From assembly GCF_000723465.1 (NCBI RefSeq), contig NZ_HF545617.1, forward strand, positions 558,001 to 622,000: a stretch of DNA of 64,000 nt, given 5' to 3'. The notes under the pieces are model-generated. The model saw only the letters and a program-made list of their open reading frames with translations. It ran no database searches and had not been told where the DNA came from. Both the position numbers and the translations under genes were made by a program. The DNA is from Ruminococcus bicirculans (ex Wegman et al. 2014) (lineage in GTDB: Bacteria > Bacillota > Clostridia > Oscillospirales > Ruminococcaceae). Position 1 is the stretch's first letter. Each line of letters begins with the position of its first letter. Shown here piece by piece: positions 27,201-35,338 of the stretch.

Positions 27201-28836
27201 GATAGCTAAAACAAGACACTCCACACCTGGCGTGTCGCTTATCTCACCTCCGCCACACCACGATATCTACTCTATCGAGGACTTGGCTCAGCTTATCTAT
27301 GACCTGAAAAACGCAAACAAGAACGCAAGAATTTCTGTAAAGCTCGTTTCTGAGTGCGGTGTTGGTACAGTTGCAGCAGGCGTTGCAAAGGCAGGCGCAG
27401 GTGTTATCCTTATCTCAGGCTATGACGGCGGTACAGGTGCGGCTCCGAGAAACTCTATCTACAATGCAGGACTTCCATGGGAGCTTGGACTTGCAGAAGC
27501 ACATCAGACCCTTATCAAGAACGGTCTTAGAAACAAGGTCGTTATCGAAACAGACGGCAAGCTCATGACAGGCCGTGACGTTGTTATCGCAGCGATCCTT
27601 GGCGCAGAGGAGTTCGGCTTTGCAACAGCTCCGCTGATAACACTCGGCTGTGCAATGATGAGAGTATGTAATCTTGATACTTGCCCATTTGGTGTTGCAA
27701 CACAGAACCCAGAGCTTAGAAAGAAGTTCCCTGGCAAGCCTGAATATGTAATGAACTTTATGATATTTGTGGCTTCCGAGCTTAGAGAATATATGTCAAA
27801 GCTTGGCGTAAGAACAGTTGACGAGCTTGTGGGAAGAATTGACCTTATCAAGCCAAAGGCTGGTATCACAGGCACTGCGGCACAAGTTGACCTTTCTAAT
27901 ATCATCAACTCTGATTACGTTTCAGAAAAGGTAGAATACAACAAGAAATCCAAGTATGACTTCAAGCTTGAAAACACTCTTGATGAAAAGGTACTCATGA
28001 AGGAGTTCGAGAAAAATCTTAAGAGTGGTGAGAAGAAGTCTATCACAGTAAATGTCAAGAACACAGACCGTTCATTCGGTACTATCTTCGGCTCAGAGAT
28101 AACAAGAAAGTATTATAACACACTTGCTGACGATACATACAAGATAGTCTGCAACGGCTCAGGCGGACAGAGCTTCGGCGCATTTATCCCGAACGGCTTG
28201 ACCCTCGAGCTTGTGGGCGACTCTAACGATTATTTCGGCAAGGGACTTTCAGGCGGTAAGCTCGTTGTTTATCCTCCGAAGGATTCCACTTTCAAAGCCG
28301 AGGACAATATCATTATCGGTAACGTTGCACTTTACGGCGCAACAAGCGGTAAGGCGTTCATCGACGGTGTTGCAGGCGAGCGTTTCTGCGTAAGAAACTC
28401 AGGCGCAGTGGCAGTTGTCGAGGGTGTTGGCGACCACGGCTGTGAGTATATGACAGGCGGCTGTGTGGTAGTTATCGGCAAGACGGGCAAAAACTTTGCG
28501 GCAGGTATGTCGGGCGGTGTAGCTTACGTTCTTGACGAGGACAGACACCTTTACACAAGACTCAACAAGGAAATGGTACTTTTCTCTGAGGTCAAGGAGA
28601 AGTACGATATCATTCAGCTCAAAGACCTTATCCAGCAGCACGTTGACGCAACAGGCTCTGAAAAGGGCAAGCGTATTCTTGATAACTTTGAGGAATATCT
28701 GCCTAAGTTCAAGAAGATAATCCCTCACGATTACAAGAAGATGATGTCTGCTATAGCTTCAATGGAAGAAAAGGGTATGAGCAGCGATCAGGCGCAGATA
28801 GAAGCATTCTATCAGATCATCAACGGCAAGCAGTAA
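24286..28836 (+). CDS. gltB: glutamate synthase, large subunit
   Basis: 1,516 residues from ATG 24286 (AAAGGGTGA upstream; GTG 24277 also in frame). Transfers the amide of glutamine to 2-oxoglutarate, giving two glutamates. A short propeptide precedes the catalytic Cys C23 (DNCGIGAVV) of the class II amidotransferase domain; the central domain follows; the FMN domain has a [3Fe-4S] cluster motif CAMMRVCNLDTC; a C-terminal GXGXG beta-helix ends the protein. Normal length. Partner gltD follows after 79 bases. Confidence 0.96.
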   Translation: MERMEDMTNVKSLYSPKFEHDNCGIGAVVNIKGKKSHDTVANALTIVETLEHRAGKDAEGKTGDGVGILLQISHKFFKKIAAAELGITLGEERDYAVGMFFFPQNELARNQAKKMFEIIAEKEGLEILGWRVVPAKPEVLGKRAVECMPAIMQCFIKRPKGVKKGLDFDRKLYVARRVFEQSNEDTYVVSLSSRTIVYKGMFLVQDLRKFFPDLQDKDYESAIAMVHSRFSTNTNPSWQRAHPNRMIVHNGEINTIRGNADKMLAREETMKSEHLKGDLDKVTPVVNTEGSDSAMLDNTLEFLVMSGMDLPLAVMITIPEPWDNNGTMSQAKKDFYQYYATMMEPWDGPASILFSDGDIMGAVLDRNGLRPSRYYITKDGNLILSSEVGALPIPSDNIVEKERLRPGKMLLVDTVQGRVIDDDELKEYYASKQPYGEWLDSNLVRLKDLKIPNIKVEEHGYEERQRLQKAFGYTYEDVMTSILPMAKNGSESIAAMGTDSPLAVLSKEPQPLFNYFKQLFAQVTNPPIDAIREEIVTSTTVYIGEDGNILEEKPENCKVMKIHDPILTSTDILKIKNMHIPGFKVAVIPILYYKNTRLEKAINRLYIEADKAFSEGANILILSDRGVDENHLAIPSLLAVSAIHQHLVVTKKRTSLAIILESGEPREVHHFATLLGYGASAINPYLAQETIHELIADDLLDKDYYAAVDDYNAAVLHGIVKIASKMGISTIQSYQGSQIFEAIGIGQDVINKYFTGTVSRIGGITISDIEKNVDRLHTSAFDPLGLGTDTELESRGSHKFRSGKEEHLYNPQSIYLLQQAARTGDYETYKKYSKLISEEMDPVNIRGLMDFNFAENPVPLEEVESVDSIVRRFKTGAMSYGSISQEAHEALAIAMNRLHGKSNSGEGGESLDRLLTKGTSEDRCSAIKQVASGRFGVTSRYLTSADEIQIKMAQGAKPGEGGHLPGKKVYPWIAKTRHSTPGVSLISPPPHHDIYSIEDLAQLIYDLKNANKNARISVKLVSECGVGTVAAGVAKAGAGVILISGYDGGTGAAPRNSIYNAGLPWELGLAEAHQTLIKNGLRNKVVIETDGKLMTGRDVVIAAILGAEEFGFATAPLITLGCAMMRVCNLDTCPFGVATQNPELRKKFPGKPEYVMNFMIFVASELREYMSKLGVRTVDELVGRIDLIKPKAGITGTAAQVDLSNIINSDYVSEKVEYNKKSKYDFKLENTLDEKVLMKEFEKNLKSGEKKSITVNVKNTDRSFGTIFGSEITRKYYNTLADDTYKIVCNGSGGQSFGAFIPNGLTLELVGDSNDYFGKGLSGGKLVVYPPKDSTFKAEDNIIIGNVALYGATSGKAFIDGVAGERFCVRNSGAVAVVEGVGDHGCEYMTGGCVVVIGKTGKNFAAGMSGGVAYVLDEDRHLYTRLNKEMVLFSEVKEKYDIIQLKDLIQQHVDATGSEKGKRILDNFEEYLPKFKKIIPHDYKKMMSAIASMEEKGMSSDQAQIEAFYQIINGKQ

Positions 28837-28873
28837 GCCTGCGCACATGAGAGATATTGTACTTTTAAAATCG

Positions 28874-28915
28874 AAAGGAGGATATACTTGCCGTGAAAGC
28901 AAGTATAGTTGAGAT
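28874..28915 (+). promoter_or_regulatory. gltD ribosome site bridged by hairpin
   Basis: AAAGGAGG at 28874-28881 is 34 bases from the gltD ATG. Between them is a perfect 8-base stem (28884-28891 with 28899-28906). Folding it would shorten the effective spacing to about 11 bases. A TGA directly before the ATG rules out an upstream in-frame start. Confidence 0.6.
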
Positions 28916-30400
28916 ATGGGAAAGCCAACTGGTTTTATGGACTATAAGCGTGAGGACGCAGCAGCGTTCTCCGTTGAGGAACGTATAAAGAATTTTAATG
29001 AATTTCACACTCCTCTTTCAAAGGAGGAGCAGCAAAAGCAGGGTGCAAGATGTATGGACTGCGGTGTGCCGTTCTGTCAGGCAGGAATGAAGATAGGCAA
29101 CGCATTTTCAGGCTGTCCGCTTAACAATCTTATCCCTGAATGGAACGACCTTATATACAAGGGCAACTGGGAGCAGGCATATTACAGACTTCATATGACG
29201 AACAATTTTCCTGAGTTCACATCAAGAGTTTGTCCTGCACTTTGCGAAAAAGCCTGCACCTGCGGAGCTAATGGCGACGCTGTTACCACAAAGGCTAACG
29301 AATACGGCATTATCGAAAATGCCTATGCCTGCGGATATGCTTCAGCAAGAGTGCCAAAGGTAAGAACAGGAAAGACTATCGCTGTTATAGGCTCAGGCCC
29401 ATCAGGTCTTGCTGCCGCTGACCAGCTCAATCAGAGAGGTCACAGTGTAACAGTTTTCGAGCGTGAGGACAGAGTGGGCGGTCTGCTTATGTACGGCATA
29501 CCGAACATGAAGCTTGAAAAGCAGATAATCGAGCGCAAGATAAACATAATGAAAGAAGAGGGCATCGAGTTCCGCACAGGCGTTAATGTGGGCAAGGATA
29601 TCACAGCGGCTGAGCTTCTCAAGGACTTCGACAGAGTAATACTTTGTTGTGGTGCTTCAAACCCTAGAGATATCAAAGCCGAGGGCAGAGATGCAAAGGG
29701 TATCTATTTTGCAGTGGATTTTCTGAAATCCACAACTAAGGCGCTGCTGAACGGCGGTCTTACGGATAAAAACCACATTTCCGCAAAGGGCAAGAACGTC
29801 ATGGTAATAGGTGGCGGAGATACAGGAAATGACTGCGTTGGTACAAGCGTAAGACATGGCGCAAAGAGCGTTTTGCAGCTTGAAATGATGCCAAAGCTTC
29901 CTGACACGAGAGCCGAGAACAACCCATGGCCGCAGTGGCCAATGGTCTGCAAGACAGATTATGGTCAGGAGGAAGCTATCGGTGTGTTCGGTCATGACCC
30001 GAGAGTTTATCAGACAACTGTCAAGGAGTTTCTCAAAGACAAAAAGGGCAATCTTAAGGGTGCAGTGCTTGTAAAGCTCTCTCCGGAGAAAGACCCTAAG
30101 TCAGGCAGAACGATAATGAAGCCTGTTGAGGGCAGCGAATACAAGGTAGAAGCCGAGCTTGTTCTTATTGCGGCAGGCTTTCTGGGATCTGAAAGCTATC
30201 TCACAAAGGCTTTTGGCGTTGAGGTAGACGGCAGAACGAATATCGCAACAGCCGACGGCACACATCAGACGAACGTGAAGAACGTCTTTGCCGCAGGCGA
30301 CGTGCGCAGAGGACAGTCACTTGTAGTATGGGCTATCAGAGAGGGCAGAGATGTTGCCCGTGAGGTGGATAAGAGCCTTATGGAGTATACAAATCTGTAA
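28916..30400 (+). CDS. gltD: glutamate synthase, small subunit
   Basis: 494 residues, ATG 28916. Supplies electrons from NAD(P)H through FAD and iron-sulfur clusters to GltB. N-terminal Cys-rich domain ([34 protein letters not shown]), FAD Rossmann motif [18 protein letters not shown] at about 157, NADPH motif [13 protein letters not shown] at about 297, and a C-terminal FAD-binding [16 protein letters not shown]. Full length. Its translation may depend on the hairpin-bridged ribosome site upstream. Confidence 0.95.
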   Translation: MGKPTGFMDYKREDAAAFSVEERIKNFNEFHTPLSKEEQQKQGARCMDCGVPFCQAGMKIGNAFSGCPLNNLIPEWNDLIYKGNWEQAYYRLHMTNNFPEFTSRVCPALCEKACTCGANGDAVTTKANEYGIIENAYACGYASARVPKVRTGKTIAVIGSGPSGLAAADQLNQRGHSVTVFEREDRVGGLLMYGIPNMKLEKQIIERKINIMKEEGIEFRTGVNVGKDITAAELLKDFDRVILCCGASNPRDIKAEGRDAKGIYFAVDFLKSTTKALLNGGLTDKNHISAKGKNVMVIGGGDTGNDCVGTSVRHGAKSVLQLEMMPKLPDTRAENNPWPQWPMVCKTDYGQEEAIGVFGHDPRVYQTTVKEFLKDKKGNLKGAVLVKLSPEKDPKSGRTIMKPVEGSEYKVEAELVLIAAGFLGSESYLTKAFGVEVDGRTNIATADGTHQTNVKNVFAAGDVRRGQSLVVWAIREGRDVAREVDKSLMEYTNL

Positions 30401-30417
30401 TACGAGATAAAAATATA

Positions 30418-30449
30418 ACACCGTCCGAGGAGTTCGGGCGGTGTTTTTT
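30418..30449 (+). terminator. glt operon terminator
   Basis: Stem ACACCG...CGGTGT with an inner CCGA/TTCGG helix, followed by TTTTTT. Confidence 0.85.
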
Positions 30450-30481
30450 GTGTGTAGGGTATCGTACCCATGGGCGGCGAC

Positions 30482-30514
30482 AAAAAAATCCGCTACCATA
30501 AATGATAGCGGATT
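30482..30514 (-). terminator. terminator of minus-strand gene cluster
   Basis: Minus strand: perfect 9-base stem AATCCGCTA/TAGCGGATT followed by a T-run; it closes the 30594-31392 genes. Another perfect stem (GCAGGGAC/GTCCCTGC) lies at 30520-30537. Confidence 0.8.
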
Positions 30515-30593
30515 TGGGTGCAGGGACACGTCCCTGCTGTCTTGCTGATACCAAATGGATGCTCAGTTCAAACATCCAATTTTACGCTGCCAA

Positions 30594-30863
30594 TCAATCT
30601 TCGTTATACTCATCTATCATTCTGCAGTACTCTTTTTCCTCGCAGTCAATATAATCCTTAGCGAACTGCTCCGCTTCTTCGAGACTGTTTTCCAGCAGTT
30701 CAAAATCCACAGTAGCCGAAAAAATATCTATCTCAAGCTGTTCGGACTCATCTGCAAAAACTTCAATAGTAAAACCCTCACAACGGACATCATTTCCATC
30801 CTTATCCTCCCGAAGCAGATCACTGTCGGGAGTTATTTTTACATGAAACCCTTTGTATTTCAA
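30594..30863 (-). CDS. small acidic hypothetical protein
   Basis: 89 residues; TTG start at 30863 with GGAGG eight bases upstream. Strongly acidic (many Asp and Glu), begins MKYKGFHVKITPDSDLLRED. Last gene of the cluster with the cyclotransferase-like and amidoligase genes and probably co-transcribed. No known domain. Its constant place beside such genes would suggest a partner protein, but that is inference. Confidence 0.65.
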   Translation of the reverse strand: MKYKGFHVKITPDSDLLREDKDGNDVRCEGFTIEVFADESEQLEIDIFSATVDFELLENSLEEAEQFAKDYIDCEEKEYCRMIDEYNED

Positions 30864-30876
30864 ACCGCAAACCTCC

Positions 30877-31392
30877 TTAAAATTTCATCTGAAAATCATC
30901 AATGTCGTAATATCCATCATAATCTTCCGCACAATATTCTTCGTCAAATTCATCATTTACCATATGTTCAATCTGCAGTGAATTTTCCAAAGCTGTCTGA
31001 AGATAACTTTTATCTAAACCGTTTTCTCTATACCCCTGCAAAATCGTATTGTAATACTGTCTACTCGGAGGAGCGATCTCTCCTTGGTTCATCAGATACG
31101 CCATACCCTCAACTTCTTTGCCGTCCAGCTCAAAAGACATTTTTTCTTGCCTGTAAAGTCTCGGATAACCCTCATAGCGATTTAAAGCTGGCAAATCTCT
31201 GTCGTCAAGCTCCCAGATCAGAACAGGAACGCTTGCTCCTTTTTTCGGAACAATAGTCGCAACGCCTCTGAATTCCAACTCAAAATCCTTAATCTCAGAT
31301 GTTCCCGCAACCCTTGAATGCGGACATCTGTATGCCATCTGTTGCAAATTAATGTTGCTGCCGTATGCAATATATAACTGTTTGTTTTTCAT
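30877..31392 (-). CDS. gamma-glutamylcyclotransferase-like (AIG2) protein
   Basis: 171 residues from ATG 31392 behind GGAGG. The YGSN loop (IAYGSNINLQQM, residues 8-19) and the catalytic-type Glu in LNRYEGYPRLYR mark the GGCT/AIG2 fold, which cleaves or cyclises gamma-glutamyl amide bonds. Published genome-context analyses of amidoligases (Iyer, Aravind and colleagues) reported this pairing, suggesting that one enzyme makes and the other removes a peptide or amide tag. The acidic C-terminal tail is unusual. Located directly downstream of the split amidoligase. Confidence 0.82.
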   Translation of the reverse strand: MKNKQLYIAYGSNINLQQMAYRCPHSRVAGTSEIKDFELEFRGVATIVPKKGASVPVLIWELDDRDLPALNRYEGYPRLYRQEKMSFELDGKEVEGMAYLMNQGEIAPPSRQYYNTILQGYRENGLDKSYLQTALENSLQIEHMVNDEFDEEYCAEDYDGYYDIDDFQMKF

Positions 31393-31406
31393 CTTCGACC
31401 TCCGAT

Positions 31407-32063
31407 CTACATAGCCATTTCTATGTCTAAATCTTGATCTTCTTCAAAGCCCTCACATTCGCTCTCTGTCGGCTCAGAAATCTCATCGGGTACATTTTCG
31501 TTTAACTCCCGAATCTCGCTTACAGGCTCAACACGCTGCTCACGGGCGGCGATACGCTCCTGTCTGAGCCTTTCTCGCTGAGCTATGGCTTGCTCGGGAT
31601 TTTTCCAAGCAATATTGCCCTCAAGATGAGAAAGCAAGTGTTTGCGGCAGTTCTTGAATTCCTGTCCGTTCAGTCCTATCCGGATAAGCCATGTTCTGAA
31701 CGTATAACGAGGATTTTCACTTTGCGTTACCCGTGGGCTTGCAGATTTCTGCGTTAACGCCTGATTGCTGACCGCCAGAACCAGCGAAATATACGCCCTG
31801 AGCACGCCTGCATTCAGGCAGCTGTTGAAAGCTCTCACTTCAATATTGTTATCCGTAAAGACGGGATGTAAATTTAAACACCTGTACCGTGACGGATCGT
31901 AATGTGAGTGATAATCGGCGTCATCTCCGTACCAAAGCCGTTTTATGGTCTGTAAACTCGTCGGCTTTCTTCTGTTCAATTCTTCAAGAAAGTGCTTATC
32001 TACCTTTTTGCAATAATTCCGTTCACGGTTTGAATCTACCTGTAAAGCCTGATACAGCATATC
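31407..32063 (-). pseudogene. amidoligase, 3' fragment (split by prophage)
   Basis: The C-terminal part of an amidoligase cut by the Mu-like prophage; translated from the phage junction it reads DMLYQALQVDSNRERNYCKK and ends at 31407 in an acidic tail. The N-terminal part is at 62002-62435. Joining 62435-62002 to 32058-31407 (one ATATC copy) gives 1,086 bases, exactly 362 codons including the stop, in frame. Family: Amidoligase_2-type carboxylate-amine ligases. The open frame extends 13 codons into phage sequence from a TTG, but this is unlikely to be used. Confidence 0.9.
32059..32063 (+). repeat. target-site duplication, copy 1 (ATATC)
   Basis: ATATC directly outside the phage end TGATG; matched by ATATC at 62002-62006. 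Five bases is the Mu duplication length. Confidence 0.9.
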
Positions 32064-32114
32064 TGATGTTTGACAAGCAAAATCCAAAAAACTGACAAGC
32101 AAAACGCAAAAAAG
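32064..32114 (+). promoter_or_regulatory. right-end transposase binding sites
   Basis: Two direct copies of TGACAAGCAAAAnnCAAAAAA (32071-32092 and 32093-32114), 22 bases apart, next to the terminal TGATG. These are expected subsites for the MuA-like transposase, comparable with R1 and R2 of Mu. Confidence 0.7.
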
Positions 32115-32157
32115 TGATGAAATGTTTCAACAAAACGAAACACTCATCACTTTTTTT
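32109..32157. terminator. bidirectional terminator at phage right end
   Basis: Stem AAAAAAGTGATGA...CATCACTTTTTTT with an inner GTTTC/GAAAC helix. It stops late transcription before it leaves the prophage and host transcription from entering. Confidence 0.75.
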
Positions 32158-32187
32158 GAATTATCGAGAATTTTTGAAACGTATTTT

Positions 32188-32379
32188 TTACAGCTCTAAA
32201 ATGTCATTTAAATCGCATTTTAAAAATCTGCAAATCAGCTCAAGATGTGAAAATTTGAAACCGACAGCGATGTTATTGCAAAGCTGTGAGATTGTGGACG
32301 GTCTGATGCCTGTCGCCTGCGCAAGTTCAGCCTGAGTAATGCCCCTGGAATTAAGCAAAGCCCTTAATTTTACTCTCAT
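32188..32379 (-). CDS. small XRE-family regulator
   Basis: 63 residues, ATG 32379 behind CGGAGG. Nearly all of it is one helix-turn-helix domain (LLNSRGITQAELAQATGIRP, then STISQLCNN). Cro-like size. Last gene of the late strand, next to the phage end; may set lysogenic or late gene expression. Confidence 0.8.
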   Translation of the reverse strand: MRVKLRALLNSRGITQAELAQATGIRPSTISQLCNNIAVGFKFSHLELICRFLKCDLNDILEL

Positions 32380-32446
32380 GATTACCTCCGGTATGTTTTT
32401 TACAACATAAATAACGAAATCCGTTATTTATTCTCTAAAAAAAATA

Positions 32447-33184
32447 CTAGAAATTTGTGATTATTACCTCTTTGAAATCACCTGATGAAAGACTGTTATT
32501 GCGGGTGACCGCCTGAATATTGTAGTCTTTATACAGGTCTCTCACATACTTGTCATCGTTGTACGACAGTACAAATCTGCCCTTGATCTGGTGAAGAACT
32601 CTGCAGAGCCGCTCATGGTCATCCTCGGTAAATTTAACAGTGTAATGCCGCTCTGTCTTGTGGTATGGAGGGTCGCAGTAGAATAAAGCTTTCTCACGGT
32701 CGTATACCTTGATAAGATCCTCAAAATCTTTGTTTTCGATCACTACTCCATCCAGTCTTGCCTCGATATCTGCGAAATTATCTGTGTTAAGCCGCTTTTT
32801 GTTGCAGCCGAACGTTCTCAGACTTGCTCCGAAGCCTGTCTTGACAAGCACATAGAACATAGCAGCCCGCTGAATGTCTGTAAATCCGGTTACAGATATG
32901 CGCTCACGGCAGTCAAGGAACATTTCCCGGCTGTTTAAATAGTATTTTATCTCCTTTTTAAGCTCATCAGAATGATATTTTAAGCATCTGAAAAAGTTGA
33001 CCAAATCACTGTTGGCGTCATTATAGATCTCTAGATCAGCGTGTTTGCCTTTTGCAAAAAGTATAGACCCGCCTCCGCCGAATACATCGATAAATCTGTT
33101 GTAGCTTTCAGTAGGCGGGAAAGACTTGATGATCTTACTTTTAAGCTGGCTCTTTCCACCAATCCATGGTATTGGACTTTTCAT
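32447..33184 (-). CDS. dam: D12-class DNA adenine methylase
   Basis: 245 residues from ATG 33184 behind AAAGGAGG. PIPWIGGKSQL and DVFGGGGSILF form the S-adenosylmethionine site, and FYCDPPYHK (motif IV, DPPY) is the catalytic site for N6-adenine methylation. No restriction gene is adjacent, so it is an orphan phage methylase that probably protects phage DNA from host restriction. It sits where Mu carries its DNA-modification gene mom. Confidence 0.9.
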   Translation of the reverse strand: MKSPIPWIGGKSQLKSKIIKSFPPTESYNRFIDVFGGGGSILFAKGKHADLEIYNDANSDLVNFFRCLKYHSDELKKEIKYYLNSREMFLDCRERISVTGFTDIQRAAMFYVLVKTGFGASLRTFGCNKKRLNTDNFADIEARLDGVVIENKDFEDLIKVYDREKALFYCDPPYHKTERHYTVKFTEDDHERLCRVLHQIKGRFVLSYNDDKYVRDLYKDYNIQAVTRNNSLSSGDFKEVIITNF

Positions 33185-33245
33185 AAATATGACCTCCTTT
33201 TAATATAGTATACAGCTCCGAGCGGATTGCCCGGAGCTGTTACTT

Positions 33246-33473
33246 TTAAATCTTTTTAAGCCAATCAGCAACAACATAATAATGCTTGCGACCAAGCTTG
33301 ATTTTTCTCCAGTAGTGACCGTGATGAAATTCATAAAAATCATCAGCGACTTTTACCGGAGTATTATCTTCGAGAACGCCAACGATCGTTCCGGCGGTGA
33401 AGTTGCAATCGCTCCTGTAATTAAGCCTAGTGACTGTCACCATTTGGCTGTATGATGTTTCTTTTGTATCCAT
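33246..33473 (-). CDS. SH3b-like cell-wall-binding protein
   Basis: 75 residues, ATG 33473 behind AGGAG. The segment TRLNYRSDCNFTAGTIVGVL and the closing KHYYVVADWL resemble a bacterial SH3 domain of the kind that binds wall peptides. No signal peptide. It starts 11 bases after the lysozyme gene and may be a separate targeting subunit of the lysis system, an unusual arrangement since SH3b is normally fused to the enzyme. Confidence 0.55.
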   Translation of the reverse strand: MDTKETSYSQMVTVTRLNYRSDCNFTAGTIVGVLEDNTPVKVADDFYEFHHGHYWRKIKLGRKHYYVVADWLKKI

Positions 33474-33484
33474 AAGCTACTCCT

Positions 33485-34360
33485 TTACTTTATCGTTGCA
33501 GACAGCTTTTTAATAAATTTAGTCCCCGCAATACCGTTCTGAGTATAGCCCCACTTTTTCAACAGAGCATTGACCGCCTTTAGGGTACCGTCTCCGAACG
33601 TGCCGTTGTTGTCAAGTTTGTACCCTGCCAGCATAAGGAGCTGTTTCAGTGCAAGAACTCCATCGGATTTATCACCTTTCTTAAAGCCCGAACTGTCAAG
33701 TACCTTAGACGTGCTTGTGTTAGTAGCCTTAAACCCGTTAAGCCCCTTAGCCTTTATCACAGATGGGTAATCCACATAGCAGTAATCCATGTCTACCGGC
33801 ACGGAAACACCGCTGACCTTGCCCGTTGAACTGTACTGCCACATACCGTATGTGCCGCCGTAGTTGCACTTGCTGTTGTATTCTGCAATCCACAGTGCAT
33901 AGCGTCTTGCGACATCATTTGTTATGTAAGTCTGGAGCGGACTGCGGCTGATATACAGACCTGCGAAGTAGCCTGCTTCCTCCAGCGCAGTGCAAAAAGT
34001 TTTTACCATGTCGGAGCATACCGTTTTACCGCGTGCAAAAGCTTTCTGCCACTCCAGATCAAAGTAAATCGGGTATTCAAAAGTTTTGCCCTTGATGTAA
34101 TCGAGACAAAGAACTGCGTCCTGTTTCGCACCGGATACCGTTGTCTGCCATGTATAGTAATATGCACCGACGTCAAGCCCAGCTGCCTTTGCATTTTTGT
34201 AATGCGTTTCAAAAAGCGGGTCTTTTACTACACAGTTCTTCGTGTGATCCCAGTTATTGCATCTGATAATAACAAAACTGTAGCCCGCCGCTTTGACCTT
34301 TGCGAAATCTACGTTTGTCTGATACATAGAAACATCAATGCCTTTAATTGTCGCTGCCAT
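33485..34360 (-). CDS. GH25 endolysin with peptidoglycan-binding domain
   Basis: 291 residues from ATG 34360 behind AGGAGG. N-terminal GH25 muramidase domain (1-200): GIDVSMYQ with D9, and FDLEW with D101 and E103 as catalytic acids. The C-terminal PG_binding_1-like domain (about 225-290, GFKKGDKSDGVLALKQLLML) binds the wall. Cleaves the glycan backbone to release phage. Overlaps the holin gene by 17 bases. Confidence 0.93.
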   Translation of the reverse strand: MAATIKGIDVSMYQTNVDFAKVKAAGYSFVIIRCNNWDHTKNCVVKDPLFETHYKNAKAAGLDVGAYYYTWQTTVSGAKQDAVLCLDYIKGKTFEYPIYFDLEWQKAFARGKTVCSDMVKTFCTALEEAGYFAGLYISRSPLQTYITNDVARRYALWIAEYNSKCNYGGTYGMWQYSSTGKVSGVSVPVDMDYCYVDYPSVIKAKGLNGFKATNTSTSKVLDSSGFKKGDKSDGVLALKQLLMLAGYKLDNNGTFGDGTLKAVNALLKKWGYTQNGIAGTKFIKKLSATIK

Positions 34361-34556
34361 GATAATTATCCTCCTTGTTATTTTTATAGTTTTTCTGATA
34401 CTGCGTGCCGAAATAGAACGATATCACCACAGTAAACACCGTGATGAACTGCTCTGCTGAAATCGTGCGGCGCAGTGCCAGCACGCAAAACACCGCTGTC
34501 AACAATATCGTCACGATAGACTTGACGTCTATAAGCTTTGCAAATTTCTGTTTCAT
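34344..34556 (-). CDS. phage holin
   Basis: 70 residues; ATG 34556 behind AAAGGAG. Two hydrophobic segments at about 13-28 (VTILLTAVFCVLAL) and 35-50 (FITVFTVVISFYFG), then a charged, Lys- and Asn-rich tail, as in small class II holins. Positioned immediately before and overlapping the endolysin gene. Confidence 0.8.
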   Translation of the reverse strand: MKQKFAKLIDVKSIVTILLTAVFCVLALRRTISAEQFITVFTVVISFYFGTQYQKNYKNNKEDNYHGSDN

Positions 34557-34563
34557 ATCTTGC

Positions 34564-35250
34564 TTACTCCTTTATCTCAAAAGCAAATCTGCTTAACAGA
34601 TATTTCTTATTATTGAGCAGTATAGTTTGTGTAGGTACAGCGTAGTCACAATAAGTATTGCTATCTGATATACCCTGTATATGAGAAAGTATATGATATA
34701 CATTTGTAAAACCTTTGTTTTGACTGGTAGAAACTACAGGAGTAAGTGATGTTACTGACTTTTGTTGACAAAAATACCTATAAGGTGTAGACAGTACGGA
34801 CATTCCGTTTGTAAAAACAGCATATTTGTCAATAGTATTAGTAGCACAACTTGTTGTCATGCCTATTTCAGTTTCTCCTGTTTCATAATTAGTTATTTCG
34901 CCAATTATTATATTTATATTAGGTCTACTAGCTGTGTTATTGTCTATACCTATAGCAACTAAATCACTTTGCTTATAAATAATCCATCTTCTTTTATCGC
35001 TTTTATAATTTGTTATGCTAACACACGGGCAAGTCAATGCTTCAGTTCTTAGGTCACACCAACCGTGTGCCGCAGTATCAGTAAATTGACCCCTTAAAAA
35101 CAGTTCATCTGTTACCCAAAGCTGAAAGGTGGCATTTTGTGTATCAATACTCGCATTATCGCCCTCGAACACAACTTTCTTAAAGTCATAGACCTCGATA
35201 AGCTTCTTGACTAATCCTCTTAGTCCGTCTGTTCCCTCATATATTTTCAT
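34564..35250 (-). CDS. tail-tip or receptor-binding protein candidate
   Basis: 228 residues from ATG 35250 (GGAGG nine bases upstream). Beta-rich, no recognised domain; the C-terminal 130 residues are coded by noticeably more AT-rich DNA than the neighbours, as often seen in host-range modules that are exchanged. Last structural gene before the lysis cassette, which fits a tail fibre or baseplate accessory. Begins MKIYEGTDGLRGLVKKLIEV. Confidence 0.5.
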   Translation of the reverse strand: MKIYEGTDGLRGLVKKLIEVYDFKKVVFEGDNASIDTQNATFQLWVTDELFLRGQFTDTAAHGWCDLRTEALTCPCVSITNYKSDKRRWIIYKQSDLVAIGIDNNTASRPNINIIIGEITNYETGETEIGMTTSCATNTIDKYAVFTNGMSVLSTPYRYFCQQKSVTSLTPVVSTSQNKGFTNVYHILSHIQGISDSNTYCDYAVPTQTILLNNKKYLLSRFAFEIKE

Positions 35251-35338
35251 CTTCGACCGCCTCCGCTATGCCTGTTATACCTATATTTCCGTACGCTTCT
35301 CCCACTGACACACCCACAAGGCTCTGTCCGCTCGCCAT
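35237..35338 (-). CDS. tiny ORF, possible second half of tail gene
   Basis: 33 residues from ATG 35338, MASGQSLVGVSVGEAYGNIG..., overlapping the next gene by 14 bases and the previous small frame by 58. It lies in the -1 frame relative to 35281-35445, so the two may once have been, or may still be read as, one protein through a frameshift. Confidence 0.35.
   Translation of the reverse strand: MASGQSLVGVSVGEAYGNIGITGIAEAVEDENI

Noticed and set aside
30555-31256. 233-residue plus-strand frame
   Set aside because: Antisense to the small acidic gene and the cyclotransferase-like gene, which have clear starts and family motifs.
31407-32102. Independent 231-residue gene starting in the phage
   Set aside because: Only 13 codons come from the phage and no ribosome site is present; it is the 3' part of the split amidoligase.
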